Made by a program: the position numbers and the translations under genes. DNA of 64,000 nt. It comes from Erysipelotrichaceae bacterium. Lineage in GTDB: Bacteria > Bacillota_I > Bacilli_A > Erysipelotrichales > Erysipelotrichaceae. This document shows, piece after piece, positions 33,796-44,132 of this stretch. Under the pieces are notes generated by a model. That model was not told where the DNA came from and searched no databases. It saw nothing but the letters and a program-made list of their open reading frames with translations. How positions within the stretch are numbered: position 1 is the first letter of the stretch; every line of letters begins with the position of its first letter. The stretch is from assembly GCA_017539025.1 (NCBI GenBank), contig JAFYHT010000066.1:62001-126000 (forward strand). Reading direction: 5' to 3'.

Positions 33796-34676
33796 AATTA
33801 GTCATTATTCTGTTTGTATTATTGCTTCTGGTTCTGCTTTGTGCACTGTCTTGCCTGTGTATCGTTCCACAGGGCAATGCCTGGGTCATTGAAAGACTGG
33901 GAAAATATGCGGCAACCTGGCATGCGGGCCTGCATCTGAAAACGCCTGTCCTGGAGAAGGTCGTCAGAAAGATCTCTCTGAAGGAACAGGTCGCAGACTT
34001 TGAACCGCAGTCAGTTATCACCAAGGATAACGTTACGATGAACGTCGACTCTGTCGTCTACTTCCAGGTCATCGATCCTGAAGCTCTGACATATGGTGTT
34101 GAACGTCCGATCGCAGCGATCGAGAATCTGTGTGCAACGACACTCAGAAACATCATCGGTTCTATGACTCTGGATGAAACGCTGACATCAAGAGAAAAGA
34201 TCAACAACGAGACCATCAAGGTCCTGGATGAAGCTACCAACAAATGGGGCATCGATATCACCAGAGTTGAAGTTCAGAACATCACTCCGCCGAAGTCCAT
34301 TCAGGAAGCCATGGAGAAGCAGATGAAGGCTGAACGTGAAAAGAGAGCTGTCATCCTGACGGCAGAAGGTGAAAAGCAGTCAGCGATCACCAGAGCCGAA
34401 GGTGAAAAGGAATCAGCGATCTTAAGAGCTGATGCGGTCAGAGAAGAAAGGATCAGAACTGCCCAGGGTGAAGCTGAGGCGATCAGAGCGGTTGCGCAGG
34501 CTCAGGCTCAGGCGATCGAAATGGTCAACAAGGCTGCACCAAGCAAGGAATACCTTTCCATCAGATCGATGGAAGCAGCTGAAAAGATGGCTGACGGTCA
34601 AGCAACGAAGATCATCGTTCCATCTGACTTGCAGGACATCGCATCACTGGCAACAGTATTCAAAGAAAGCAAATAA
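33792..34676 (+). CDS. SPFH/Band-7 (stomatin/QmcA-like) membrane protein
   Basis: A 294-residue protein with an N-terminal membrane helix (residues 2-22), a Band-7 domain beginning IVPQGNAWVIERLGKY, and a long Ala/Glu-rich coiled coil from about 165 to 250. Such proteins form large membrane microdomain rings and are linked to protease or envelope quality control. The start at 33792 overlaps the upstream stop (ATGA) and has GGAGG eight bases before. Confidence 0.92.
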   Translation: MKLVIILFVLLLLVLLCALSCLCIVPQGNAWVIERLGKYAATWHAGLHLKTPVLEKVVRKISLKEQVADFEPQSVITKDNVTMNVDSVVYFQVIDPEALTYGVERPIAAIENLCATTLRNIIGSMTLDETLTSREKINNETIKVLDEATNKWGIDITRVEVQNITPPKSIQEAMEKQMKAEREKRAVILTAEGEKQSAITRAEGEKESAILRADAVREERIRTAQGEAEAIRAVAQAQAQAIEMVNKAAPSKEYLSIRSMEAAEKMADGQATKIIVPSDLQDIASLATVFKESK

Positions 34677-34702
34677 TTAGTTTTTTGAAAAAACATGTGA
34701 AT

Positions 34703-34727
34703 AGAGGCAAAAATGCCTCTTTTTTTA
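34703..34727 (+). terminator. Intrinsic terminator after SPFH gene
   Basis: Stem AGAGGCA/TGCCTCT, loop AAAA, then seven T. Confidence 0.9.
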
Positions 34728-34800
34728 GGTATTCCACTTTTTTTGGCGAATAATGTATAGGAGGTAAATTGATATGTTAATAAAAACATCTTATAAGGTG

Positions 34801-34806
34801 TATAAT
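34801..34806 (+). promoter_or_regulatory. -10 box of the toxin-antitoxin unit
   Basis: TATAAT 14 bases before the toxin ATG at 34821, which implies a leader of about seven bases. A weak GAGG lies in that short leader. Confidence 0.5.
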
Positions 34807-34820
34807 GAAAGAGGTATGAA

Positions 34821-35090
34821 ATGGAGATAATCGACTATCATACCACTGGAGATAAAAACGTCATCCTCGATTACATTAATTCTTTGCCTATCAGAGAAAA
34901 AGTCAGAGCTTTTGAGATCAGAAAGAAGATCAGGGAAGAAGGGATCGTTGCGCTTAGTGCTTTGAACACAAGGCATATTAAAGGAAAGATATATGAGATC
35001 AAGTTTTCAGATCAGAGAATTTTCTATGTGATTCAGAACGAAAGCTCCATCTATTTTCTTCATATGTGTAAAAAAACAAAACAAAAATGA
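34821..35090 (+). CDS. RelE/HigB (Gp49-like) toxin, frame broken near the C-terminus
   Basis: An 89-residue toxin-like protein. The core MEIIDYHTTGDKNVILDYI, RHIKGKIYEIKF and RIFYVIQ match the Gp49-like RelE group, which cut translated mRNA. The usual C-terminal helix is missing: after a run of seven A at the codons for KK the frame ends with KTKQK. The missing helix is encoded in the -1 frame right behind. It pairs with the downstream XRE antitoxin gene, toxin first, as in HigBA. Confidence 0.75.
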   Translation: MEIIDYHTTGDKNVILDYINSLPIREKVRAFEIRKKIREEGIVALSALNTRHIKGKIYEIKFSDQRIFYVIQNESSIYFLHMCKKTKQK

Positions 35091-35143
35091 ACGATCTGTA
35101 CCTGGCAATCAGACGGGCAAAGGAAATAGGATACAAGTTTTAA
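35087..35143 (+). other. Detached C-terminal helix of the toxin in the -1 frame
   Basis: This 18-codon frame encodes MNDLYLAIRRAKEIGYKF. It matches the KTxKxxxxxIxLAxxRxxE-type tail expected at the end of Gp49-like toxins, and it overlaps the toxin stop by four bases. It may be reached by -1 slippage at the A-run, or mark a frameshift mutation or read error. Confidence 0.45.
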
Positions 35144-35157
35144 TAGGAGGTATAGCT

Positions 35158-35454
35158 ATGCCGTTTAAAAAAAGTGATTCATCAGAAGAAGAAAAAATCC
35201 TGAAAGATCTGATTGAAAACTCAGAAGAAGCCAGAGAAGCTCATGAGTTGTTTGAAGCAGAATATCAGTTCAGAAAAATGTTGATTGAAGCAAGAAAAAA
35301 AGAAAATATAACTCAGAAACAGCTGAGCAACATTACCGGCCTGACACAGCAGATGATCAGTAAGGTTGAAACCGGCGAAAGTAACACAACTATGGAAACC
35401 CTGATGAAATATCTGAAAGGGATCGGATACGGATTGAATATCTATAAGCTTTGA
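35158..35454 (+). CDS. XRE-family antitoxin (HigA-like)
   Basis: A 98-residue protein. The first 40 residues are acidic and helical; the helix-turn-helix is at about 55-90 (TQKQLSNITGLTQQMISKVE), ending LKGIGYGLNIYKL. It should neutralise the upstream toxin and repress the operon. Ribosome site TAGGAGG lies seven bases upstream, stronger than the toxin signal, which suits excess antitoxin. Confidence 0.85.
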   Translation: MPFKKSDSSEEEKILKDLIENSEEAREAHELFEAEYQFRKMLIEARKKENITQKQLSNITGLTQQMISKVETGESNTTMETLMKYLKGIGYGLNIYKL

Positions 35455-35494
35455 ATCCGCTCCTCGTAATATTGAATAATACATGGAAAGAAGA

Positions 35495-35520
35495 TAAAAT
35501 ATTAATGTTCATATCTGAAC
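35495..35520 (+). promoter_or_regulatory. -10 box and operator candidate for the MarR-ATP synthase operon
   Basis: TAAAAT at 35495-35500 is followed by GTTCA, four bases, TGAAC (35507-35520), an inverted repeat placed on the predicted transcript start. A MarR dimer bound there would block its own operon. Confidence 0.45.
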
Positions 35521-35526
35521 AATAAA

Positions 35527-35961
35527 TTGCATCATATGATCCCTTTGATAGAGAGCGTATACGCGAAAAAAGGTTTATATCAGGAAATGTTGGGGCCTTT
35601 GTGTAAGAAGTATGATCTTACAGATTCAGAGGTCATTATTTTATTGTATCTGGCAGATAGGAATCCTGCAGATACGGCAACGATGATCATCCGTTCGCAA
35701 AGACTGAAAAAGTCTGTGGTATCGATGTCGATCGATGATCTGGAAAACAGAGGAATGATCGAAAGCTACTATCTGGAAGGGGATCACAGGACCAAGCATC
35801 TCAAGGTGCTGGACAGTGCAAAACCGATCATCAGAGAAGCAAAAAAGATACAGGATCAGTATTACGATCTGCTGACACAGGGTCTGGAAGAAAACGAAAA
35901 GGATCTCTTGAACACGTTCCTAAAGAAGATCAACAGGAATATCAGCGGGTATCAGATATGA
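35527..35961 (+). CDS. MarR-family regulator heading the ATP synthase operon
   Basis: A 144-residue winged-helix regulator. LTDSEVIILLYLAD and ATMIIRSQRLKKSVVSMSIDDLENRGMIE form the HTH and recognition helix; the wing is YLEGDHRTKHLKV. It starts with TTG at 35527 or ATG at 35536; no strong ribosome site helps to choose. Its stop overlaps atpI (ATGA), so the regulator is part of the ATP synthase transcript. No ligand is apparent. Confidence 0.85.
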   Translation: MHHMIPLIESVYAKKGLYQEMLGPLCKKYDLTDSEVIILLYLADRNPADTATMIIRSQRLKKSVVSMSIDDLENRGMIESYYLEGDHRTKHLKVLDSAKPIIREAKKIQDQYYDLLTQGLEENEKDLLNTFLKKINRNISGYQI

Positions 35962-36302
35962 AGATCAAGATCTATATCATTACAGCGGCGATCGCTGTGA
36001 TGCTCTGCCTTGCGATGCTGATGGTGGATTATCGGATCTCTCTTGGCATCCTTCTCTCGGCAGGATTCTCATTGTTGAATATGTTGATGTTATCTGCCAG
36101 CATGAAGACGATGATGAAGGATGGAAACGGGAACTACTCGGCTCTGATCGCAGGGAATATCATCCGCTTTGCCTTGCTGCTGGCGGTGATCTATATCGGT
36201 GTAAAAAATCCTCAGCTGTTCAATGTTTTCGGACTGGCGGCAGGATTCACATTATTCATGATCGCATTGATCATCGATGCGCTCTCAAGGAAAGGAAGGT
36301 GA
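35958..36302 (+). CDS. atpI: AtpI-like ATP synthase accessory membrane protein
   Basis: A 114-residue protein with four hydrophobic helices in the pattern of AtpI/UncI, which aids c-ring assembly or Mg/Ca handling in the synthase. Sequence similarity is low, and the call leans on size, topology and its place between marR and atpB. Confidence 0.7.
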   Translation: MKIKIYIITAAIAVMLCLAMLMVDYRISLGILLSAGFSLLNMLMLSASMKTMMKDGNGNYSALIAGNIIRFALLLAVIYIGVKNPQLFNVFGLAAGFTLFMIALIIDALSRKGR

Positions 36303-36306
36303 GGAC

Positions 36307-36987
36307 ATGAAGGTACAGACAGCTTTGATTTCGATCCTGATCGTTATGGCTTTCATGGCGATACTGCTCTTGTATATCAACCGCAAACTGAAGGCATATG
36401 ATCCTTTGAGTGAACCGAAAGGGATCGTACTGCTGATGATCATGTATACGGAAATGATCGACGACATGGTCAAAGGGAAAACCAATGAGCGTCTGGCAAA
36501 GTTTCTGACGCCATACATCATGACGGTGGCAGCCTATATCTTCTTTGCGAACATCTCAGGATTGTTTGCGATCGAGACGCCGACTTCCAACTATTCCGTA
36601 ACTCTGGCACTGGCAGCGATCACCTGTGTGCTGATCGAAGTCTGTTCCGCCAAGGAAAGAGGAAGCAAGGGCTACATCAAGAGCTGGTTTGAGCCTCTGG
36701 CTCCCTTCGTCATCCTGAATGTGATGTCGAAGTTCTCAACTCTGCTGTCGCTCTCGTTGCGTCTGTTCGGTAATATCCTTTCAGGTTCGATATTGATGTC
36801 GGTCATCTATCAGATGTTGTCATCGGTATCAAAACTGATCCCTTTCATTGGAAACTTCAATATCTTCGGTGTTCTGGTGGCTCCGGTACTGCATTTCTAC
36901 TTCGATCTGTTTTCCGGGGTCATGCAGGCATTCATCTTCATCACTTTAACTACAGCGTTCATCGGCAAGGAATTGCCTGATAAATAA
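36307..36987 (+). CDS. atpB: F0 ATP synthase subunit a
   Basis: A 226-residue ion-channel subunit with five to six membrane helices. The essential Arg lies in SLSLRLFGNILSG (about residue 156), facing the c-ring. The start is at 36307 behind AAGGAAGGTGAGG; a longer frame from 36277 overlaps atpI and is unlikely. It works with the c-ring encoded next. Confidence 0.93.
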   Translation: MKVQTALISILIVMAFMAILLLYINRKLKAYDPLSEPKGIVLLMIMYTEMIDDMVKGKTNERLAKFLTPYIMTVAAYIFFANISGLFAIETPTSNYSVTLALAAITCVLIEVCSAKERGSKGYIKSWFEPLAPFVILNVMSKFSTLLSLSLRLFGNILSGSILMSVIYQMLSSVSKLIPFIGNFNIFGVLVAPVLHFYFDLFSGVMQAFIFITLTTAFIGKELPDK

Positions 36988-37006
36988 ATCATATAGGAGG
37001 AAAATT

Positions 37007-37237
37007 ATGGAAAAAGCGTTAATGGCGTTTGCAGCTGCACTTTGTGTTATCGGTGGCTGCGTCACAGGTGTCATGGAAGGCAAGGTAGCCGTTCAGGCTG
37101 TCGAGTCGATCGGAAAGAATCCGGATGCTGCCGATAAGATCCAGTCAATGGCGATCGTCGGTGCTGCTATTTCCGAAACATGTGCTATTTACTGTCTGCT
37201 TGTCGCTTTCCTGATCATCTTTATCTTAGGAGCATAA
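37007..37237 (+). CDS. atpE: F0 ATP synthase subunit c with two-carboxylate ion site
   Basis: A 76-residue hairpin of two membrane helices. The ion-binding Glu57 lies in AAISETCAIY and a second Glu24 stands in GVMEGKVA on helix 1. Glu24 aligns with Gln32 and Glu57 with Glu65 of sodium-binding c subunits (both pairs are 33 apart); Thr58 replaces Ser66. A Glu pair of this kind defines the two-carboxylate Na+ rotor known from Fusobacterium. The loop is GKNPDAADK. Ribosome site TAGGAGG. Confidence 0.93.
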   Translation: MEKALMAFAAALCVIGGCVTGVMEGKVAVQAVESIGKNPDAADKIQSMAIVGAAISETCAIYCLLVAFLIIFILGA

Positions 37238-37238
37238 G

Positions 37239-37748
37239 ATGCAGATCGTAGATATTCTGGAACTTCTGATTCCCGATGTCTGGACCAGCATTACTCAGCT
37301 TTGTGCGACAGCTGTGCTTTTCTTTCTGATGTATAAACTGGCATGGAAACCGGTCAGGAAGATACTGGATGAAAGAAGCAGATTCGAACAGGAAAAGCTC
37401 TCTCAGGCGAAGGCTTACGAAGAAGAGAATGAGAAGATCGCTCAGCAGGCAAAAGACATCATTTCCGATGCCAACAGATCCGCTGAACAGATCGTCAAGG
37501 AAGCCAGAGAAGAGGGCCAGCTTTTAAAGAATGAACTGGTCGAAGAAGGAAAGCGTCAGTCGGCGCAGCTTCTGGAAAACGCAAAGCACGAGATGGAACT
37601 GCAGAAGGCAAAGATGTTCGAACAGATGCATGAAGAACTGGTCGATACTGCGATCTCTGCAGCAGAGAAAGTACTTGAGAACCAGGTCGATACCGAGGCT
37701 GAAAGACACAGCATCGATTCTTTTATCAAGGAAGTAATCAGTAAATGA
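37239..37748 (+). CDS. atpF: F0 ATP synthase subunit b
   Basis: A 169-residue stator subunit: one membrane helix (about 13-32), then a long charged helix for the peripheral stalk. The C-terminal part ([11 protein letters not shown]) contacts delta. TAGGAGCATAAG overlaps the atpE end. It overlaps the fused delta-alpha gene by four bases. Confidence 0.92.
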   Translation: MQIVDILELLIPDVWTSITQLCATAVLFFLMYKLAWKPVRKILDERSRFEQEKLSQAKAYEEENEKIAQQAKDIISDANRSAEQIVKEAREEGQLLKNELVEEGKRQSAQLLENAKHEMELQKAKMFEQMHEELVDTAISAAEKVLENQVDTEAERHSIDSFIKEVISK

Positions 37749-39796
37749 GTGTACGCATCAGACAATATGCCAGAAGTCTTCTGGAACTGATGTCGCAAGA
37801 GGATCTGGTCGATATCTGTTATGAAGATCTCAGATCGATCAATGATGCACTCAATGCCGATCCCGAACTGCTGAAATATATCACTTCAGCTGATCACAGT
37901 TCTCAGGAAAAGAAAGAAAGACTTCAGGAAGTTTTCAATCACGAACTATATGAGTCCGTACTGCGCGGATTGTTTTTGATCGTTGAAACGATACCGAACA
38001 AGCACATGGAAGCAGAGCTCATTCACGAGTTCCTCTTCTATTACTACCGCACGAGAGGTATCGTATTCGGTGCTGCATACAGCGCAAGAAAGATCGACAA
38101 GGCGTATATGAAAGCTTTGGAGATCGCTTTTACGGAAAAGCTGCAGCGTACCGTCAAACTTGAAAACAAGATCGATCCGAAACTGATCGGCGGTGTCAAA
38201 GTCATCATTAACGATACCGTGTGGGACGGATCCTATCAGGCAAAGATCTCTGAACTACGAAGTGCTTTATTGGGCAAGGAACACGATCCTGACGAGTCTG
38301 TCGATCTCAAGAGCGAAATAGACCAGGTCGAACTGACGACGATCAGGACCGATTCCAATATGACAACGGGTTACGTGACTTCTGTTGCCGATGGCGTTGC
38401 CAATATCAGCGGGATCTATCAGGCGATGGCCGGAGAGATCCTCAATATCGGCGGGACCAAGGGAATGGTCATGGACCTGGAAGAAGACAATATCGCTGCC
38501 GTCCTTTTGGGCAGTGACAATGATATCGTAAAGGGGACACAGGTCTCCTGCACCGGAAGAGTCGTTGAAGTTCCGGTAGGCGATGAACTGTTGGGAAGAG
38601 TCGTGGATGCTTTGGGCAGACCGATCGATGGCAAGGGCGTCATCAAGACGACTGAGACCAGACAGATCGAGCTTGCTGCACCGGGCGTCATCGACAGAAG
38701 CCCGATCAATGAACCTTTACAGACCGGTATCAAGATCATCGACTCGATGATCCCTATCGGCAAGGGTCAGAGAGAACTGATCATCGGTGACCGCCAGACA
38801 GGCAAGACGGCGATTGCGATCGATACGATCATCAACCAGAAGGGCAGGAACGTCAAATGTATCTATGTGGCGATCGGTCAGAAGAATTCAACAGTCGCTC
38901 AGATCATAGAGAAACTCAATCAGTTTGGTTCCATGGCCTATACGACTGTCGTCGTGGCAGGTGCCAGTGAGCTGGCTTCCTTACAATACATCGCTCCATA
39001 CTCCGGATGTTCGATCGGTGAGTACTGGATGAACAAGGGCGAAGATGTACTGATCGTTTATGACGATCTTTCCAAGCACGCCGTTGCCTACAGAACGCTT
39101 TCGCTATTGCTCAGAAGGCCTCCTGGAAGAGAAGCTTATCCGGGTGATGTCTTCTATCTGCATTCCAGACTGCTGGAAAGAAGCGGCAAGCTCTCCAAGC
39201 GTCTGGGAGAGGGTTCCTTGACGGCTTTGCCGATCATTGAAACTCAGGCCGGAGATATTTCGGCATACATTCCGACAAATGTCATTTCCATTACGGATGG
39301 ACAGATCTTCTTACAGACAGAGATGTTCAACAGCGGCATCAGGCCGGCGATCGATTACGGTCTTTCCGTATCCCGTGTCGGTTCTGCAGCCCAGATCAAG
39401 GCGATGAAGAAGGTTTCTTCTTCTTTGAAACTGGATCTTTCGCAATATCAGGAAGTATTGGATTTTGCCCAGTTCGGTTCGGATCTGGATCCTTCTACCA
39501 GAGCCCGTATCAATCACGGCAGACATCTCGTGGAAATGTTGAAACAGCCGCAATACAAGCCGATGTCGACCACTGACCAGATCATCCTGCTGCTGGCAGG
39601 AAAGCTGGGCGTACTGGACGAGGTCGAGCTGGATGAAATGAAAGAATATGAAAAGGAACTGCTTTATGAGATGAACAGCGTTCACAAGGATCTCATCAGG
39701 CAGATCGAAACGACAAAAGATATCGATGAAAAGCTCAATGAGAGATTATCCGATATCATCAGAGTCTTTACGACTCAGTTCAGACTGATGGATTAA
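37745..39796 (+). CDS. atpA: Fused F1 ATP synthase delta-alpha subunit
   Basis: A single 683-residue frame. Residues 1-177 are a whole delta/OSCP subunit: helical domain from [13 protein letters not shown] and C-terminal part [22 protein letters not shown]. After a short acidic linker (about 178-195) the alpha subunit follows, from its N-terminal helix through the beta-barrel ([15 protein letters not shown]), P-loop GDRQTGKTA (about 348-356), and the C-terminal bundle ending TTQFRLMD. No stop and no good internal ribosome site separate them. An internal ATG at 38360 could yield alpha alone. Neighbours are the normal b and gamma genes, and no other delta or alpha gene is in the operon. The stoichiometry problem is discussed in the findings. 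Confidence 0.93.
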   Translation: MSVRIRQYARSLLELMSQEDLVDICYEDLRSINDALNADPELLKYITSADHSSQEKKERLQEVFNHELYESVLRGLFLIVETIPNKHMEAELIHEFLFYYYRTRGIVFGAAYSARKIDKAYMKALEIAFTEKLQRTVKLENKIDPKLIGGVKVIINDTVWDGSYQAKISELRSALLGKEHDPDESVDLKSEIDQVELTTIRTDSNMTTGYVTSVADGVANISGIYQAMAGEILNIGGTKGMVMDLEEDNIAAVLLGSDNDIVKGTQVSCTGRVVEVPVGDELLGRVVDALGRPIDGKGVIKTTETRQIELAAPGVIDRSPINEPLQTGIKIIDSMIPIGKGQRELIIGDRQTGKTAIAIDTIINQKGRNVKCIYVAIGQKNSTVAQIIEKLNQFGSMAYTTVVVAGASELASLQYIAPYSGCSIGEYWMNKGEDVLIVYDDLSKHAVAYRTLSLLLRRPPGREAYPGDVFYLHSRLLERSGKLSKRLGEGSLTALPIIETQAGDISAYIPTNVISITDGQIFLQTEMFNSGIRPAIDYGLSVSRVGSAAQIKAMKKVSSSLKLDLSQYQEVLDFAQFGSDLDPSTRARINHGRHLVEMLKQPQYKPMSTTDQIILLLAGKLGVLDEVELDEMKEYEKELLYEMNSVHKDLIRQIETTKDIDEKLNERLSDIIRVFTTQFRLMD

Positions 39797-39799
39797 GAT

Positions 39800-42451
<2,652 letters not shown>

Positions 42452-42455
<4 letters not shown>

Positions 42456-42474
42456 GACTCGAAGTCCTATTTTT
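42452..42474. terminator. Bidirectional terminator after atpC
   Basis: Stem ATAGGACT/AGTCCTAT, three-base loop CGA, T-tract on the plus side and A-tract on the other. It also ends the convergent nitroreductase gene. Confidence 0.85.
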
Positions 42475-43219
42475 CGTATCTGTATTTTGCGATCAGAGAT
42501 CTTTCTGCCTCATCATCATTGTCTGAGAATGTTTCTCTTTCAAAGGAATAGCCTTCGTTCTTCAGGCAGACTTCCAGGATGAATAAGAAGATGCCGATAT
42601 CGATGCGATTGTAGTAGCTGACAAGCACTGCCGGCATGATGCCTCTTTTTCCCGGTTTCTTATAGCGATAGACAGATAAGACATCATCTTTATTCTCTAC
42701 ATACCACGGTTGAGTATTGCAGGCACTTGGAGTGAATCTGACGATATTGGCGATATTCAGTTCTTCGCCTTGCCAGATCTCGCTGAGTTCTTTTCTTTTT
42801 GACTTGAACATGTCCTTGCGGAATTTATCGCTTCTCATCTTGGAGATGGCGATCATGATGACATAATCGAGATCTTCATATTTCTTTTCATCGACTTTGC
42901 CGATGCCAAACCATAAAGATCCGATATCGTGTGCTGCCAGATAGAGATCAATCTGTTCCCCGATATAGCCGATATTGTTGAGATATCCGTCTTTTGTTTC
43001 CGAGTAGAAAAGGATACAGTATTGTGCTCCGCGTTTACAGGTGGTCTCGGATTGAGGAACGAGCCTGATCTTTGTCTTGATCTCAGGATGAAGCGGAACG
43101 ACGGTTTCAATGAATGTTTTGAGATCTTCGATCTCTTTTTCATTTAATACATCTGTATCTCTGAAGATGTGGAATGATTTGCGTTTGAATATCGCTTCAT
43201 AGTATTCTTTGTTTTCCAT
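42467..43219 (-). CDS. Nitroreductase-family flavoprotein
   Basis: A 250-residue FMN protein of the TM1586-like nitroreductase group: FKRKSFHIF at the start for FMN phosphate contact, SLWFGIGK mid-way, and FTPSACNTQPWYVE late. This group is fused-like and longer than classic nitroreductases. The substrate is unknown. It has a minus-strand TATAAT six bases before its ATG and no ribosome site. Confidence 0.8.
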   Translation of the reverse strand: MENKEYYEAIFKRKSFHIFRDTDVLNEKEIEDLKTFIETVVPLHPEIKTKIRLVPQSETTCKRGAQYCILFYSETKDGYLNNIGYIGEQIDLYLAAHDIGSLWFGIGKVDEKKYEDLDYVIMIAISKMRSDKFRKDMFKSKRKELSEIWQGEELNIANIVRFTPSACNTQPWYVENKDDVLSVYRYKKPGKRGIMPAVLVSYYNRIDIGIFLFILEVCLKNEGYSFERETFSDNDDEAERSLIAKYRYEK

Positions 43220-43225
43220 AAGGTC

Positions 43226-43231
43226 ATTATA
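43226..43231 (-). promoter_or_regulatory. -10 box TATAAT giving a leaderless start
   Basis: Minus-strand TATAAT six bases before the ATG at 43219. No ribosome binding site. Confidence 0.6.
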
Positions 43232-43255
43232 TGATGATTTAAAAACTAATTGGAT

Positions 43256-43283
43256 AAAAAAGTCTGCCGTATTGCGACAGACT
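43256..43283 (-). terminator. Terminator of the Asn/Gly-rich protein gene
   Basis: Arms AGTCTG (43261-43266) and CAGACT (43278-43283), followed on the minus strand by six T. Confidence 0.75.
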
Positions 43284-43309
43284 ATGTTCGTACCGTTTCA
43301 GAATACAGA

Positions 43310-44068
43310 TTATTTCAATAACTGATTGAGAACTGTGAACAATCCGTTTGCGGATACCTGTCCGGAATTGCTGACAGCAGAAGCTGCGACCTGTGAAAGG
43401 ATATTGTAGAGCAGCGCATACTTCGGATTGTTGTTGTAGTTGCCGTTGAGGAAGTTGATCAGATTGTGCAGACCGTTGTTGTTGGTGTTCAGACCAAGGA
43501 AGCTTCCCAAGCCACTATTATTGCCGTAAGAGGAATTGAAGAGGTTTCCGCTTGAATAGGTGTTACCGAAGAAACCGCCCTGGTTTGTGTTTCCACCCAG
43601 CAGCAGTGAGATCAGGCTTCCTGCTGAACCGGTATTGAGACCGAGCAGAGTTCCAAGCAAACCGATCGCTGAGTTGTTGTAGGTATGAGAATTCTTTCTC
43701 TTGAACAGCTTCAGTAATACGATGATCAGCATGATGTCCTTGAGATCGAGTCTGCCGTCAAATAATGCTCTGACTGCAGGATCGTTTCCGGCTCTTGTTC
43801 CTCTGGTACCGCCGACGTAGTTCATGAGGTCGTTCGCATCCAGAGATCCTTGCGATGCCAGATACAGCTGTACTGCCGGGTTGTTCGCAAGATCCTGAGT
43901 GACTTCGTTCATATCGTTTGGTTCAAGGTTCGGTCCGACGATCGTGTATAAAGGGTTGGCCGGTGCACCAGAACGTGTCATCGGTTCGTCCTGGGCATTC
44001 AGGATCTGATTCAGAAGCTCAGGATTGCTGTCGATGGAGTCAAAAAGCTTTTCTGTATATTGATTCAT
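43310..44068 (-). CDS. Asn/Gly/Leu-rich low-complexity protein of unknown function
   Basis: A 252-residue protein. Residues 1-105 are soluble and acidic. A short hydrophobic helix with a basic end follows (LDLKDIMLIIVLLKLFKRK). Residues 125-235 are low-complexity with repeated LLGLNT/FLGLNT units among Asn, Gly and Ser. The C-terminus is helical. I recognise no family. It has its own promoter and AAGGAG, and a terminator, so it is a one-gene unit. A surface, assembly or prion-like role is possible but unproven. Confidence 0.7.
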   Translation of the reverse strand: MNQYTEKLFDSIDSNPELLNQILNAQDEPMTRSGAPANPLYTIVGPNLEPNDMNEVTQDLANNPAVQLYLASQGSLDANDLMNYVGGTRGTRAGNDPAVRALFDGRLDLKDIMLIIVLLKLFKRKNSHTYNNSAIGLLGTLLGLNTGSAGSLISLLLGGNTNQGGFFGNTYSSGNLFNSSYGNNSGLGSFLGLNTNNNGLHNLINFLNGNYNNNPKYALLYNILSQVAASAVSNSGQVSANGLFTVLNQLLK

Positions 44069-44115
44069 GATAGATATCTCCTTCTGATTTGATTATATCA
44101 GGAATATATATTGAA

Positions 44116-44124
44116 TGATATAAT
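44116..44124 (+). promoter_or_regulatory. Extended -10 promoter giving a leaderless start
   Basis: TGA followed by TATAAT (44119-44124), eight bases before the ATG at 44133. The GAGGGA in the gap is too close to the ATG to act as a ribosome site. Confidence 0.55.
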
Positions 44125-44132
44125 TTGAGGGA

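Noticed and set aside
37745..39796. The delta-alpha fusion as a simple missed stop codon
   Set aside because: There is no alpha start codon with a ribosome site at the junction, and the linker runs straight into the alpha N-terminal helix, so a single-base error would not recreate two normal genes. Read-level checking is still advisable.
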